Assembly (NCBI GenBank): GCA_944470555.2
Contig: OX104130.1
Coordinates: 77,133,160-77,197,159 of the forward strand
Length of the DNA: 64,000 nt
Reading direction: 5' to 3'
Source: Heterobilharzia americana
Taxonomy: Eukaryota; Platyhelminthes; Trematoda; Strigeidida; Schistosomatidae
The position numbers and the translations under genes are program-made. This document shows, piece by piece, positions 35,823 through 45,484 of the stretch. Position 1 is the first letter of the stretch. Each line of letters opens with the position of its first letter. The notes under the pieces are model-generated. The model made no database searches, had not been told where the DNA came from, and saw only the letters and a program-made list of their open reading frames with translations.

Positions 35823-36002
35823 GAACATTTATCATTATTTGACTATCTGAGGTGCCCTTAGTTTGACAGACTAGTATTTATACTGGGTGATGGTTGAACG
35901 CTAAATGAAAATCTGGACCGTGCCTGGTGGTCTCTGGTTTGAATCAGGCCACGGTCAAAATTTTCATCTCACCTACAATCATCGACCAGTTCGAACATTT
36001 AT
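35823..36002 (+). mobile_element. SINE family B, foldback, with 10-bp TSD
   Basis: Element 35833-35992 between GAACATTTAT repeats (35823-35832 and 35993-36002). Starts GACTATCTGAGGTGCCC, ends near ATCGACCAGTTC. Internal arms ATGAAAATCTGGACCGTG and CACGGTCAAAATTTTCAT are inverted copies, and the B-box-like GGTTTGAATCAGG sits beside the right arm. No hammerhead core seen. Related copies lie at 38.45 and 62.76 kb. Confidence 0.65.
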
Positions 36003-36009
36003 TGATAGT

Positions 36010-37080
36010 TTTATTATTGTTATTATATGTTTCCGTCCTATGGCTTCATATCCTTATTATTATTTGTTTAATAAGTTCGTTATTCTACTGTGATCTCATC
36101 TAGTCAATGTGGTGTTGCCTCGCTGAACTGTTCAAAGCTCTGAGTACGAAATTCCGCATGAAGCTTAGCATTTTTTCATTTCAGGACTTATATGCTGCTA
36201 TGTTTTCACTTGGCTTGAAGCTTGTAAAAATATGATATAATACTAAGTGTTTGTCCAACAGACAGATGAACATAAAGTCATTTTAACTTGAAATTTGTCA
36301 TAGAAGCGGATTAGACGCATTCACAGTACGTCGTAGTATCGTTCAAAGAAGAAGCTGCTTGAAAAACAACAGCAGTCTAGTAGACGTGTCTCTATGGGAT
36401 TAGAAAAAGCAATAACTGGCGTTTAATATAAATATCCTGACTTTCAGCAATGACCGAGACACCACACATGTTCACAATGTGACTGTTTTTCATCTTTATC
36501 ATTAACGGTCTTCAACTTTTGGTTGCCGTCATCTAGAAGACTTCAGTTATGGAGCCTATGTTTCGATATCCGACACAGATAAACAGTCAGAGAATACATA
36601 TATTGGAGTCAGATTTTGATCTCATCACCCTAAGCTTTCCACGTAAATAATCCTATTTTAACAAACACTTCTTATTCTGGTAGATGTTGGCTCAACATGT
36701 GCTACACATAACTAAGACGCAGGTTCACAGCTGCAACAATATTTAAACACTTTGTCTAATGCTCTATGTACGTTTGACTTCAACATGGCTCACCTGATGG
36801 CTACAGCACACGGTAAAGAGTGTCAGCGGGATGTCTGTAGTAAGATGGTATTTAGTCCGTTCATATCTTGTAATTCCAACTTTAAAGCGTCTACAACCTT
36901 ACAAGATGGAGGTTTCAAAGCTATTTCTATCGAATCTCAAGTTTTATGAAATGATAAAGCGAAGATGTATGGATCAACCAAAAAGGCTTCTAAAGTCAAA
37001 AAATCCCACTAGATATTTCTCTCCAGCCAAGAAACTGATATGTATGTAGATATTTGAAATTTAATCTAAGGGTTTGTGGG
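36010..37080. other. No recognisable gene or element
   Basis: AT-rich sequence, no supported feature. Confidence 0.4.
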
Positions 37081-37084
37081 GATT

Positions 37085-37330
37085 AACTGATTTCAAGTTG
37101 GTATTCATCATGGACTGACATCAGCTGTAGAGACACTGGAAACCTGGAGACACTGAACAGCTTTTTCGTCCTAGTACGCACCATGATCCTTCAGGGGATC
37201 GAATACAGAACGTTCAGGTTCCGCTGCCAGCATATTACCACTGAGCCACTGGGTCAGAATCCAGTGGTGTGTATTACCGACTTCTGTCAGTTCACTGTCG
37301 ATTCGATTTTTCAGCTATTAAGCTTTACAG
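37085..37330 (-). mobile_element. Foldback HHR-SINE family, reverse copy
   Basis: Begins with the terminal repeat (TTTCAAGTTGGTATTCATC at 37091), then complement of hammerhead (CAGCTTTTTCGTCCTAGTAC near 37160, core mutated), complement of B box (GGGATCGAATACAG near 37197) and of A box (TGAGCCACTGGGTC near 37240), then the spacer CCGACTTCTGTCAGTTCAC. Right end not resolved. Confidence 0.7.
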
Positions 37331-37334
37331 TAAC

Positions 37335-38445
37335 ACGTCAAAGCACCCAGAAAGTTATTTAAGGTGATCATCGTTAACGCAACTAAGCTCAGTATGCCAG
37401 TTGTTGTACTTGGAAAGCATCTAGAATGTTCTGGTAACGTATTGAGAGTCCAGTGATATCTGATTACTTAAACCTGTAAATTCAAACAGGCAAAATGTTC
37501 ATTTGCATCAAAATATATATGGAGAATGTGACTTTGCAACTTTGTTATCGATTGTAACGGAGACAATGTCTACTAGACGATTTTGAGCACGACTTATTAA
37601 ACGAATACAGCTTCCTCAGTGCTTTTTCTCCTCCTCTACGCCAATGACAAAGCTACAACCACATTATTTGTGTTCCACTTCTAATTCTGCGATTAATATC
37701 ACAGCATTTAATGTCCGCTCTTATATTTTGTTTCTTCTTTGTCAATTTAATGTAGTTTGAATAAAGGTTTATGTATAAATGGTATGTAGGGTTGAAAGAA
37801 AGTTATCAAGCTAGCGGATTCATCGAAACATCCCAACTTAGCTGAAATAGCATTTCGATAGTGAATCCCTGGATCTGATTATCTTATATACCTCATCAAA
37901 AGGACTTAACTAATATTTAAAACTAGAAAATATGAAATTTTCTACTCGTCAGTGACACATCAGTCCAGTTACCTCTGCAGCGACATATCAGATGACAGAA
38001 CGCAATGACGTGGTTTTGAATCTCTTAAATAATCAACAGTCTCTTAACATTTGTAGGTATGTCCTTCTGAAGCGTCACACTAAGTACAAAAAGTAGGATA
38101 GTACGTCTTGATGATTCCTTTCAGTCACTTAGTGTTCTAGAATACTAACCGTTGAGAATGTAGAGAAATACCATCACTAGTTTTATTATACCTTAGATAA
38201 ATAAACTTGAACTTCTATTCTGTTCATAGCAACCGTATTTACTAAATATCTTTGTAAAAACCATTCCGATACTACTGTTTTATCGTCTAGCCTAATAAAG
38301 TTTGAGCTATACATTGATGCTAACAGAAAAGTCACTTTTAAACTAGTTCACCTTTTGATTGTATAATTCAGGATTTCTCGGTTGCTGATTTTTGAGGATA
38401 TAATGGTCTAAAAGTAACTTTCATCATGAACTAAAATCAATTTTT
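37335..38445. other. No recognisable gene or element
   Basis: AT-rich sequence, no supported feature. Confidence 0.4.
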
Positions 38446-38448
38446 ATT

Positions 38449-38655
38449 TGACTATCTGAGATAGCCGTAGTTTGGCAGACTAGTATTTATTCTGGGTAAT
38501 GACTGGAAGTGAAATAAAAATTCCAACAGCGACGGGATTTGAACCAGCGATCATCAGATTTCCCGCTCAATGCTCTACCAACTGAGCTACGAGTTACGAC
38601 TGCTGGTTCGAATCTGACTGCTGTCCAAATTTACATTCCACCCTCAGTCATCATC
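38449..38655 (-). mobile_element. SINE family B with clear tRNA-like promoter
   Basis: On the minus strand, a tRNA-like segment (about 38530-38605) has a perfect A box TAGCTCAGTTGG and B box GGTTCAAATCC. The T arm does not form a proper stem, so this is a tRNA-derived SINE and not a tRNA gene. Outside it, the two flanks are inverted copies of about 65 bp (for example AACAGCGACGGGATTTGAAC at 38523 against GTTCGAATCTGACTGCTGT at 38608), each including a B-box-like block. The outer end GACTATCTGAGATAGCC equals the start of the 35.83 kb copy. Confidence 0.72.
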
Positions 38656-38657
38656 CA

Positions 38658-39000
38658 GTCAGCTGCTTGCGGTCAATAAGAATAGCACAGTGTAGGAATT
38701 TAGCTAAGTATAGAATGCTAAAACCAAATAAGACCAGTAATCTAGGAGTAAACTCTGCTACTGCAATGCATGCATTGACACATAACCACAAAATACGGTG
38801 GGATAAAACCACTGCGCATAACTCCAATATAAACAGGTGGAGAGAAAGAGAGAGAGAGATTACTAATTACTAAAGCACTGTTCATCGAATCAACATCCAA
38901 CACATGTAATAGAAATGATGCATCACCTTTTACCCGGGGTTTTGGAAATTTTACTACCAACAAAAATAAATTATATGGGGTGACAGGACTATGAAAAGCG
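38658..39000 (+). mobile_element. PLE 3' fragment (end of GIY-YIG region)
   Basis: One frame reads PNKTSNLGVNSATAMHAL then THNHKIRWDKTT, matching PNKIRNLEENSAVALHAM…THNHTVGWDRVT of the 29.3-30.9 kb PLE. The non-coding continuation (CATCGAATCAACATCCAACA at 38883) also matches. It abuts the SINE at 38449-38655 directly. Confidence 0.75.
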
Positions 39001-39135
39001 AATGTCGAAAGTTATGTGATTATATTGATATGATTATGAGACGTAATATTTTATGCTGGAAGTGTCGTCATCAAGTAAATAATACTAGATCACTGTGTGT
39101 TATAAATCACATAAACAAATCTAATATGGAACAAT
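39001..39135 (+). repeat. Diverged PLE end with stem-loop
   Basis: GTCGTCATCAAGTAAATAAT then ATACTAGATCACTGTGTGTT and ATAAACAAATCTAATATGGA match the arm of the palindrome at 46984-47131. Upstream, TAATATTTTATGCTGGAAG is equivalent to its central stem-loop. Confidence 0.5.
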
Positions 39136-39295
39136 ATTTTTTACTGAAAAATACTATGTACTAGGTTATGAAACGTTACTTTTCCTTCAACAAATACTGA
39201 TATTAGGCACGTGGCATATGCAAGTGAAAGGAGACTTTTAATGTACTTAGGTTACTTCGTACTTTTCAAAATAGATATTTCCAACAAGACTCTCT

Positions 39296-39340
39296 TAAAG
39301 TTGTTATTCATCGTAGACTGACATCAGTTGGAGAAGCTTC
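39296..39340 (+). mobile_element. Foldback HHR-SINE, terminal-repeat fragment
   Basis: AAGTTGTTATTCATCGTAGA then CTGACATCAGTTGGAG: only the left terminal repeat remains. Confidence 0.7.
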
Positions 39341-39344
39341 TGTT

Positions 39345-40050
39345 TTTTTAATCCTCATCCTAATCATACTTTAAACCATAAAATATGCTCACTATTTCAT
39401 TAAGAAGAGGATGGCAAACCAATAAAAGAGATGGTTATAAAATATCATGTTTTAATAATCTTATAATTCATGGCTTCCCAATTGTTGAGTTTACGGTGTT
39501 TTTCTGTTTCATAGTAGTTTTCATCTATGCGTATACAACAGTTTGTTCTCTTGAAAAGGAGGCCGGATAGTTTCCTTCAAATATCAATCTATAACAACTC
39601 AAATTACTATTAGTTGACTCCTTTGAGCTGAACGAGAAAACTATTTCATTTATTATCAACAAGAATCTGAAGTATATGTTCAAATGATATGGTTGACGAT
39701 CAGCTGGATAGATTGTGAGAGATACCTATGAAGTCTTAATTCTCATTTAGGTTTTTCGGGAAGAGCTAAAAAGTCAAATAACATGGAGTAGATGTACTCA
39801 ATTCTTAAGAAAACATCAGGAGTGATGTCGTAGAAATGATTTTGAAGAACTGAATATTTTTTGTTGTCAAACTACAGATCTTTGAAAAAATTAGTGCCTT
39901 TTATGAATTTGGATAATGTAATTAGAAGACGTAGATTATCTTGAAAATGTGATGTATTAGCGCTATACATTTTGAATAATCTGATCACACATTTACTTGT
40001 TAAGGCGGTATTATATATGAAAACTGGAAGTGGGGGAAGGACACATATGA
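39345..40050. other. No recognisable gene or element
   Basis: AT-rich sequence, no supported feature. Confidence 0.4.
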
Positions 40051-40051
40051 C

Positions 40052-40505
40052 ATAAAGGAATTCAATTTTGAGGGGGTTGTGGAGATTTGGAAATATTTCA
40101 AGTTGTTATTCATCGAAGACTGACATCAGTTGGAGGAACAATGGACTAGCTTCGAGAAGTATTTCCGAAGTTCCAATGACAAGTCGTGACCGGTGGAGTC
40201 AAAGCCTGATGGCCATGAGGACAAATACTCAATGATGACATTGGGTGGCGGTTTGCGCTATATCGTGAGCTAACAGAAGTTGGAAATATGGAGCATTGGA
40301 TTCTGACCCAGTGGCTCAATGGTAACGCGCTGGTCGCGGAACCTGAAGGTCGCGGGTTCGATCCCCGCTGGTGGGGTCGTGGGTGAGCACTGGTGAGAAG
40401 TCTCATACTAGGACGAAACAGCTGTCCAGTGCTCCCAGGTTTCCTTTGTTCCTCCAACTGATGTCAGTCTTCGATGAATAACAACTTGAAATAAAGGAAT
40501 TCAAT
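40052..40505 (+). mobile_element. Complete foldback HHR-SINE with TIRs and perfect TSD
   Basis: Element 40067-40490 (424 bp) between perfect 15-bp TSDs ATAAAGGAATTCAAT (40052-40066, 40491-40505). Perfect 46-bp terminal inverted repeats lie at 40096-40141 and 40446-40491. Between them, in order: a spacer (40142-40305); a tRNA-like promoter with A box TGGCTCAATGG (40312-40322) and consensus B box GGTTCGATCC (40355-40364); and a hammerhead region (40385-40434). The TSD length and pol III promoter indicate LINE-mediated retroposition, while the long inverted repeats look like a foldback DNA element. Related copies: 12.0, 31.8, 35.5, 37.1, 39.3 and 58.9 kb. Confidence 0.9.
40385..40434 (+). ncRNA. 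Hammerhead remnant in complete SINE
   Basis: Stem I is perfect over eight pairs (GAGCACTG 40385-40392, CAGTGCTC 40427-40434). Loop-proximal AGGACGAAACAGCTGTC is intact, with the GTC cleavage triplet at 40424-40426. The CTGANGA box is damaged: after stem I the sequence is GTGAGAAGTCTC. The same damaged form occurs on the minus strand near 31925, so it marks a subfamily and not a private mutation. Probably inactive as is. Confidence 0.65.
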
Positions 40506-40559
40506 AATAAGAAAGATAATGAGAGGAATAAAAGATAAGACTTGAAGACAATCTTGGTA

Positions 40560-40990
40560 ATACGATAAAATAAGCATTACCAAAGTAGGCTTAATGTAAG
40601 GACAAACTGTTTTTGCACACACAGTGGGGGGTTTAAATTTACTTATGGCTAGCGCCTCAACAAACTTAGGTATACGCCCCTGACAGTTTCTGTACAAAAT
40701 TGTAAAGGCTGTCTTGATATCAATTCTGTGACTCTTATCAATGATATGTTTCTCAATGGATGATGATGGTTGTCTGCCATCTGCGCTTATCAATGTTTGT
40801 GAATCCAGCTGCTTTCGTAGCCACTTTGGAACATGTTCCCCTACGCTCAAGTGCATATCACGATTCGTCCTCCCCATGTATGTTTGTCCGCACACACATG
40901 TAAATTTATAAACGCAATGGGATGTGACACAATCGTTTATACAGCGTTGAGGTCTAGGTCTATAGATCATCTTCTCTTGTCGACAAATTA
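40560..40990 (-). pseudogene. PLE GIY-YIG endonuclease, mostly open
   Basis: An open frame (40970 downward) reads HCVYKFTCVCGQTYMGRTNR, with the GIY tyrosine, the C-x-C-G motif and YMG in place of YIG, then LSVGEHVPKWL (the EH of the catalytic region), SSIEKHIIDKSHRIDI and EALAISKFKPP, all features of PLE nucleases in their right order. Around 135 codons of the domain are continuous without a stop. The RT part is absent upstream: a second PLE fragment in the opposite direction starts at 41035. After EALAISKFKPP the frame runs into non-conserved sequence. Confidence 0.85.
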
Positions 40991-41034
40991 CTCCTCAATA
41001 TACCAAGGACAAACTAATATCTTAGGATACCTCA

Positions 41035-41225
41035 GCGTGTTTCAACATGTTCACTTGCTTTTGTGGAGTAAGTTATATCACCTGCATAAATTCGCTCTTT
41101 CCAATAACGAATCCCAGCATTATTCTACATAAGTGTCGACAATTACTAGTTCGACTTTTTACCAATCAGTCAATTCTGGTCACTTGTTTTCACTACAGAC
41201 TACCTTTGAGATTGACTAAAAATAA
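41035..41225 (+). pseudogene. PLE GIY-YIG endonuclease fragment
   Basis: One frame reads MFTCFCGVSYITCINS, the C-x-C-G…YIG core with Gly replaced by Thr. The rest of the domain is faint. It stands head to head with the minus-strand nuclease at 40560-40990. Confidence 0.5.
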
Positions 41226-41229
41226 ATAG

Positions 41230-42750
41230 TGAACTGTAAAAAAAGTAGTAAGATTTCGCATTTTCTGCATTACAGAGACACTGGGGAAGCGTCCATTAAA
41301 ACTGGATCTGTGTGCGTTCAGTCTCTTCTTATTCTAAAGTCTAATTACTACTGTATTACTGTGTGATTTCTTTCTATCTTTGGAATCATATTTTATCCTA
41401 CCTTTCATGACTGTAGTAATCACATATCCTTATTAACCAACTAATATTTAGAAATATCATTGTACGCCTTTAGTAAGTGGATTCGTTGAAAAACCTTTTT
41501 TTTTAGCCGATTTTCCCTTTCTCCTCCTTAGCTTAACGTTTTTTTGCAATAGACATGAACATTTTAACTTGACTTGTAACTTTCCGTTTAATCGAGTAAA
41601 AATTAAGTTGTAAGTATTCAAACTTTATTTGACTAATTATGTCTACACAGACTACACTTAGAAAACATTATTAGGATGGATGTTTTTTTGAAGGGAATTT
41701 GAAGTTTTTTAGACTATGATGATGCAATCAATGGGGTTGATAATTACGAAATATTAGCTGTCAAATACGTAGATTTCAATGAAGTCCCAGAACGTTAAGA
41801 AAATCAAAACAACATTTTTTCTGGATGTTTCTCTGTGTATACTATCGCTTCTGCAGCAAAATAATTAGATTTATATTCGATATCAAATTATACATAATCA
41901 AATGTGACATACAAATTTCTGATTTTAAGTCACTTATATTGCTGAAGGTATGGCGTTTACACCGAAATGTTCAAGAAAAACTTGTTTTTAATTTTTAAGA
42001 CACTCAAGGATTATATTAAGACCTATTCATATAATAATTCAAACAGACTCAATGCTCAAATGAGTTTAAGATATGCTTAACAACGATGAAGTGAATGTTC
42101 ATAAACCTTAGTTAAGTATCTATCAGGTTGTTGGTTCTGGTATGAAACATCATCAGTGAATTTGTGTTGAAATGACGAAATATATGTAAGGGATAGACAA
42201 CGAATATTGAATAATCAGTAATATGTTATGGTTGGCCATTTATTAAGCTTTTCTTGAGTTTTTCAAGTTTTTAAGTAAATTTTCAACAGCGTTATACAAA
42301 AAACTTGAAATCAAACTGTGTTTAACAGCTAATGGAAGTTAATTCATTCAGTTAAAAAAATGTTTATTCTAAAACTATACTGTTTTGGAAAGCCTACAAA
42401 GAGATTAACATTAGAATAAGCAGTATAAAGTGTACAAAGTGTTCTAAAAATAACATATTGGAAGTCTGGACGTCTAAAGTGAAATTATTCACGGTTGTTT
42501 GTTTCTAAAAGCTTATGGATTGAAAAAATGAATGTTAAACGCCTTACTGTGAATGACAATTAATTGTCCATGACCACCCGGAAATACATAAGCTTTCTAA
42601 AAGTTAATGCAAAGGGTTTTTTAGTAGAAGGATGGCTTGACTGTTTTTCCACTTGTAGGTATTTTTTCAATGAAATCGACATTAATTTATTTGTACTTGT
42701 AATTTTTCGTTGTTTCACCGGATCAAACTTTTTGACCTTTAATAGTATAT
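41230..42750. other. No recognisable gene or element
   Basis: T-rich sequence at first (as seen after other PLE ends), then unremarkable AT-rich DNA. No motif or shared repeat noticed. Confidence 0.4.
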
Positions 42751-42754
42751 AAGT

Positions 42755-43055
42755 TTCTATGCGGATGCCTCAGTATGGCCTGACAACTCATTAGGATTTA
42801 AACTTACTTCATATTGGCTAGCAGTGGAATGCAGAACGTCAGCAGAGGTCAATAAATTCAGCACTGTTCCACAAGAACAAGTCGTCGTGCCTCAGGGGCT
42901 CAGTGAATAACGCTTTGGATTTGAAGCGATGGGTACGATGTTCGAGTCACAACAAGAACAACAACACTCAAAGAGGTGCGCAAACATACAACTGATCAGT
43001 CCCAAACAAGAAGAAACCGGCATCGTGTATTCCAGTGCTAACCATTAGTCAGTTA
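42755..43055 (+). mobile_element. Smalpha-like foldback SINE with hammerhead
   Basis: Left arm 42757-42835 is the complement of the Smalpha tail (GGATGCCTCAGTATGGCCTG, ATTGGCTAGCAGTGGAATGC). A tRNA-like head follows with A box GGGGCTCAGTG (42897-42907) and B box GTTCGAGTC (42942-42950). The hammerhead region then reads CTGATCAGTCCCAAACAAGA then AGAAAC (about 42992-43017): close to family consensus but CTGATGA has become CTGATCA and stem II is mismatched. The plus-strand tail ATTCCAGTGCTAACCATTAG complements the left arm, giving the foldback form. Confidence 0.7.
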
Positions 43056-43059
43056 GATT

Positions 43060-43705
43060 ATGATGAAACCAAGTTTTTTTGCATATGCTATGTCACTAAT
43101 ACGTTAACAAGTAATCCTTTGCAGCAATGAATACAAATTACTTCAAATTCGCCTCAGGAGAATACCTGTAATACTACTCTGTCTGTATCAATATCCTGTG
43201 CAACAATATGCATAATAAGAGGGGTTGAAGTTCTAAACAGTTAATGAACTTTGACAACTAAACAAATATCTTGAATATTCGCATAAACCATAATAAAAGA
43301 GCGTAAGATAAATAGCACAACGTTGTATATGCTCATTTTTGGCATGCAGGCAATAAATCCTGCTGCAGGCGATACCCCTAAAATGAGCTTTATCTAAAGT
43401 TTGCATGTGACTGAAAAGTGAAATATGAAAAAGCTATCTTATTCAGGTAATTACGTGATGAATATTATTCTAACTTTTAAAACTGCCACTTTTCATATTG
43501 ACAGAAAACAGAAAATCATATTAAACATGACCCAGATCATGAGCTTATAAGGAGCTGTGTGTATCATGATAATAAACCGACTGAATAAACACCAGGTTTA
43601 TCATCAAGCGAGAAAGTGAAAGAACCTAAAGAAGGTTGAATTATTTAAGCTTCTTCTTCAAGATGCTTTGCAAATAAAGAAGTCACGAGTTGCAAATTAT
43701 TAGAT
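43060..43705. other. No recognisable gene or element
   Basis: AT-rich sequence. A small inverted pair GCTCATTTTTGG / CCTAAAATGAGC at 43332-43390 is the only local structure noticed. Confidence 0.4.
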
Positions 43706-43710
43706 TGTTT

Positions 43711-43712
43711 GC

Positions 43713-43755
<43 letters not shown>

Positions 43756-43756
43756 C
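43711..43756. repeat. (TTA)n microsatellite: expanded LINE tail
   Basis: About 14 TTA units, ending in ATCATTAGTCCCTGGGG. It is the (TAA)n tail of the reverse RTE copy that follows, longer than the tail of any other copy in the window. Confidence 0.92.
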
Positions 43757-45047
43757 ATTAGTCCCTGGGGTTCCTAATGGAACATAGGGCTTCAGTTGCA
43801 CGTCTCCATTCCACTCTTCTCTGAAATCCTTTCAACCTGGCTCCACGACAACCCACAAGCTCTCATTTCCTCCTCACACGATCTCCTCAATATCACCCTC
43901 ACCTCGGACACCCAACTCGTCGCTTCCCATCTGGGTTCCACTCGAGTGACTGGCCTGGCTTGACACGTGATGTCCCCAGTTGGCTTTCTCAGTGTATGCC
44001 CAGTCCAATCCATCTCCACTTCATTCCACTGCATATTTGTTCAGCGATAGCCTCTTGGTTGGTTCGTTCCCAGAGTGACTTCCTTGTTGCTTATTCTTTC
44101 CGGTCATCTGATCTTCAGTAACGAGCCAGTGTAGGCAGTTGTTGATGAATGTCTGTAGTTTATTGAAAATCCCTTTGGTAACGCGCCAAGTATCTGAGCC
44201 ATACACAAGCACTGACTCGACTGAAGTTGGTGTTGAAAATCCGGATATTGTTCACGCTTTATGCTGAGTGGAGTGGAGTGGAGTGCAGAAGATCTCCACA
44301 CTGGTTTCAGGCTAATAAATGCCTCTCTTGCTTTCCCAATTCTGACTTTGACATCCTCGTCTGTACCTGTGCCACCTGTAGTTGAAACAGTGCTGCCTGC
44401 CTAGATAGATGAAGGAGGTTACTTCCTTCATGTTTCTCCCGTTGATGATGATTGGAGTTTATTGTTGTTGTTGGTGGTGGTGTTGTTGGTTGGGTATCTT
44501 CATCACCTCTGTCTTCTCTACATTCACTTGGAGTTCTGTCTTCTCTGCCTCACCTCTTCTGTCAAGTTGTTAGTTTTCGCCTGTAGATTTCAAGTTTGTG
44601 TGACCCTAGACATAAGTTATCGTTGGCGAAATCCAAATCTTCTAGGTTCCTTTCCGCGGTCCAGCCAGTATGTGCCCCTCTTCTCGCTCCTCACTCTTGT
44701 CTGCTGCATGATGCCATCCAGTCGACCACAATCAGGAATATCATGGTTGATAGTAGGTGTTGCAGCCTTGCTTTACTCCTGTCTTCACTTCGTTTCAAAG
44801 GCATCACTGAGCTGAGCTGTCCATTGTGAATTACTTGGCTGGCATGTCGTGCCTTCATATAGTTGTTGAATGAGGTTGATAAATGTTTGTGGTATTCCGT
44901 AGTAATGAAGCAGTTTCCAAATTACCTCTCAGTCGACGCTGTCAAAGGCCTTCTCAAAGTCGATGAAGTTGATGTGGAGAGTTGACTGCTATTCTATGCT
45001 GTGTTCTATGATGGTGCGAAGCGTAGCGTTGCAATCTGGTCCGCACA
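43757..45047 (-). mobile_element. RTE-like LINE, 5'-truncated, near-identical to 50286-51575
   Basis: Minus-strand copy from the 3' end to just before RT motif A. It runs ORF2 C-terminal domain, YLG region, RT palm (FADD box reads FANDN), motif A region (FIDFEKAFDSVD near 44935-44975, followed by a TGA), and stops at GTCCGCACA (45047). By eye it matches the plus-strand element at 50286-51575 with only isolated differences, for example AACCCCAGGG against AACCCAAGGG near the 3' end. Five separate short open frames give identical translations in both. Shared inactivating changes include the stop after motif A. Confidence 0.92.
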
Positions 45048-45049
45048 GG

Positions 45050-45215
45050 AAACTGCTCAATATATTCCTATGGGATCATCCATATCTCAGAAACTGAGTA
45101 ACTAACAACATTGACAGAATAAAATCATCCGTATCACAGTGGTTGCTAGTCAAATTCTCTCAATTCCAATCCGCCAAATTAGTCTGATTTCCAAAGCGTT
45201 CAACCTGTGCATATA
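45050..45215. other. Spacer between RTE and PLE fragments
   Basis: No motif seen. Confidence 0.35.
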
Positions 45216-45219
45216 ATAC

Positions 45220-45480
45220 TAGATCTAGTACCATTTTAGACTGTTTATCAGAAATGTCACATATAGTGAAACAGTACCATTTACTGGATAAATTTTTGGA
45301 CGTAATTTATTGTCCACATTTACATCAAGATGTCTACCCAACTTTGAGACACAGTTTATATAGTTCCAACTTTTTTCCTTCTTTATGATAAGGGTAATAG
45401 AATTTTCAATGTATCTGGAACAGGTACAGAACTATTTCCGTTGCACATATTTGGTGTTGATTTGATAAACGAAGGTTAGT
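45220..45480 (-). mobile_element. PLE 3'-end fragment, reverse
   Basis: AGTGAAACAGTACCATTTAC, GGACGTAATTTATTGTCCAC and the following AATTTTCAATGTATCTGGAA match plus-strand 29330-29540, the 3' region of the minus-strand PLE. Non-coding for the most part. Confidence 0.7.
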
Positions 45481-45484
45481 CCAT

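Noticed and set aside
38530..38605. tRNA gene on the minus strand
   Set aside because: A and B boxes are perfect, but acceptor and T stems do not pair, and the segment sits inside a repeat family with inverted flanks. Called a tRNA-derived SINE.
40306..40380. tRNA gene on the plus strand
   Set aside because: Good internal promoter boxes, but it lies inside a TSD-bounded SINE and no clean cloverleaf with anticodon arm forms.
43332..43390. Small inverted pair near GCTCATTTTTGG
   Set aside because: Only about 12 bp with a long loop and no recurrence; likely chance.
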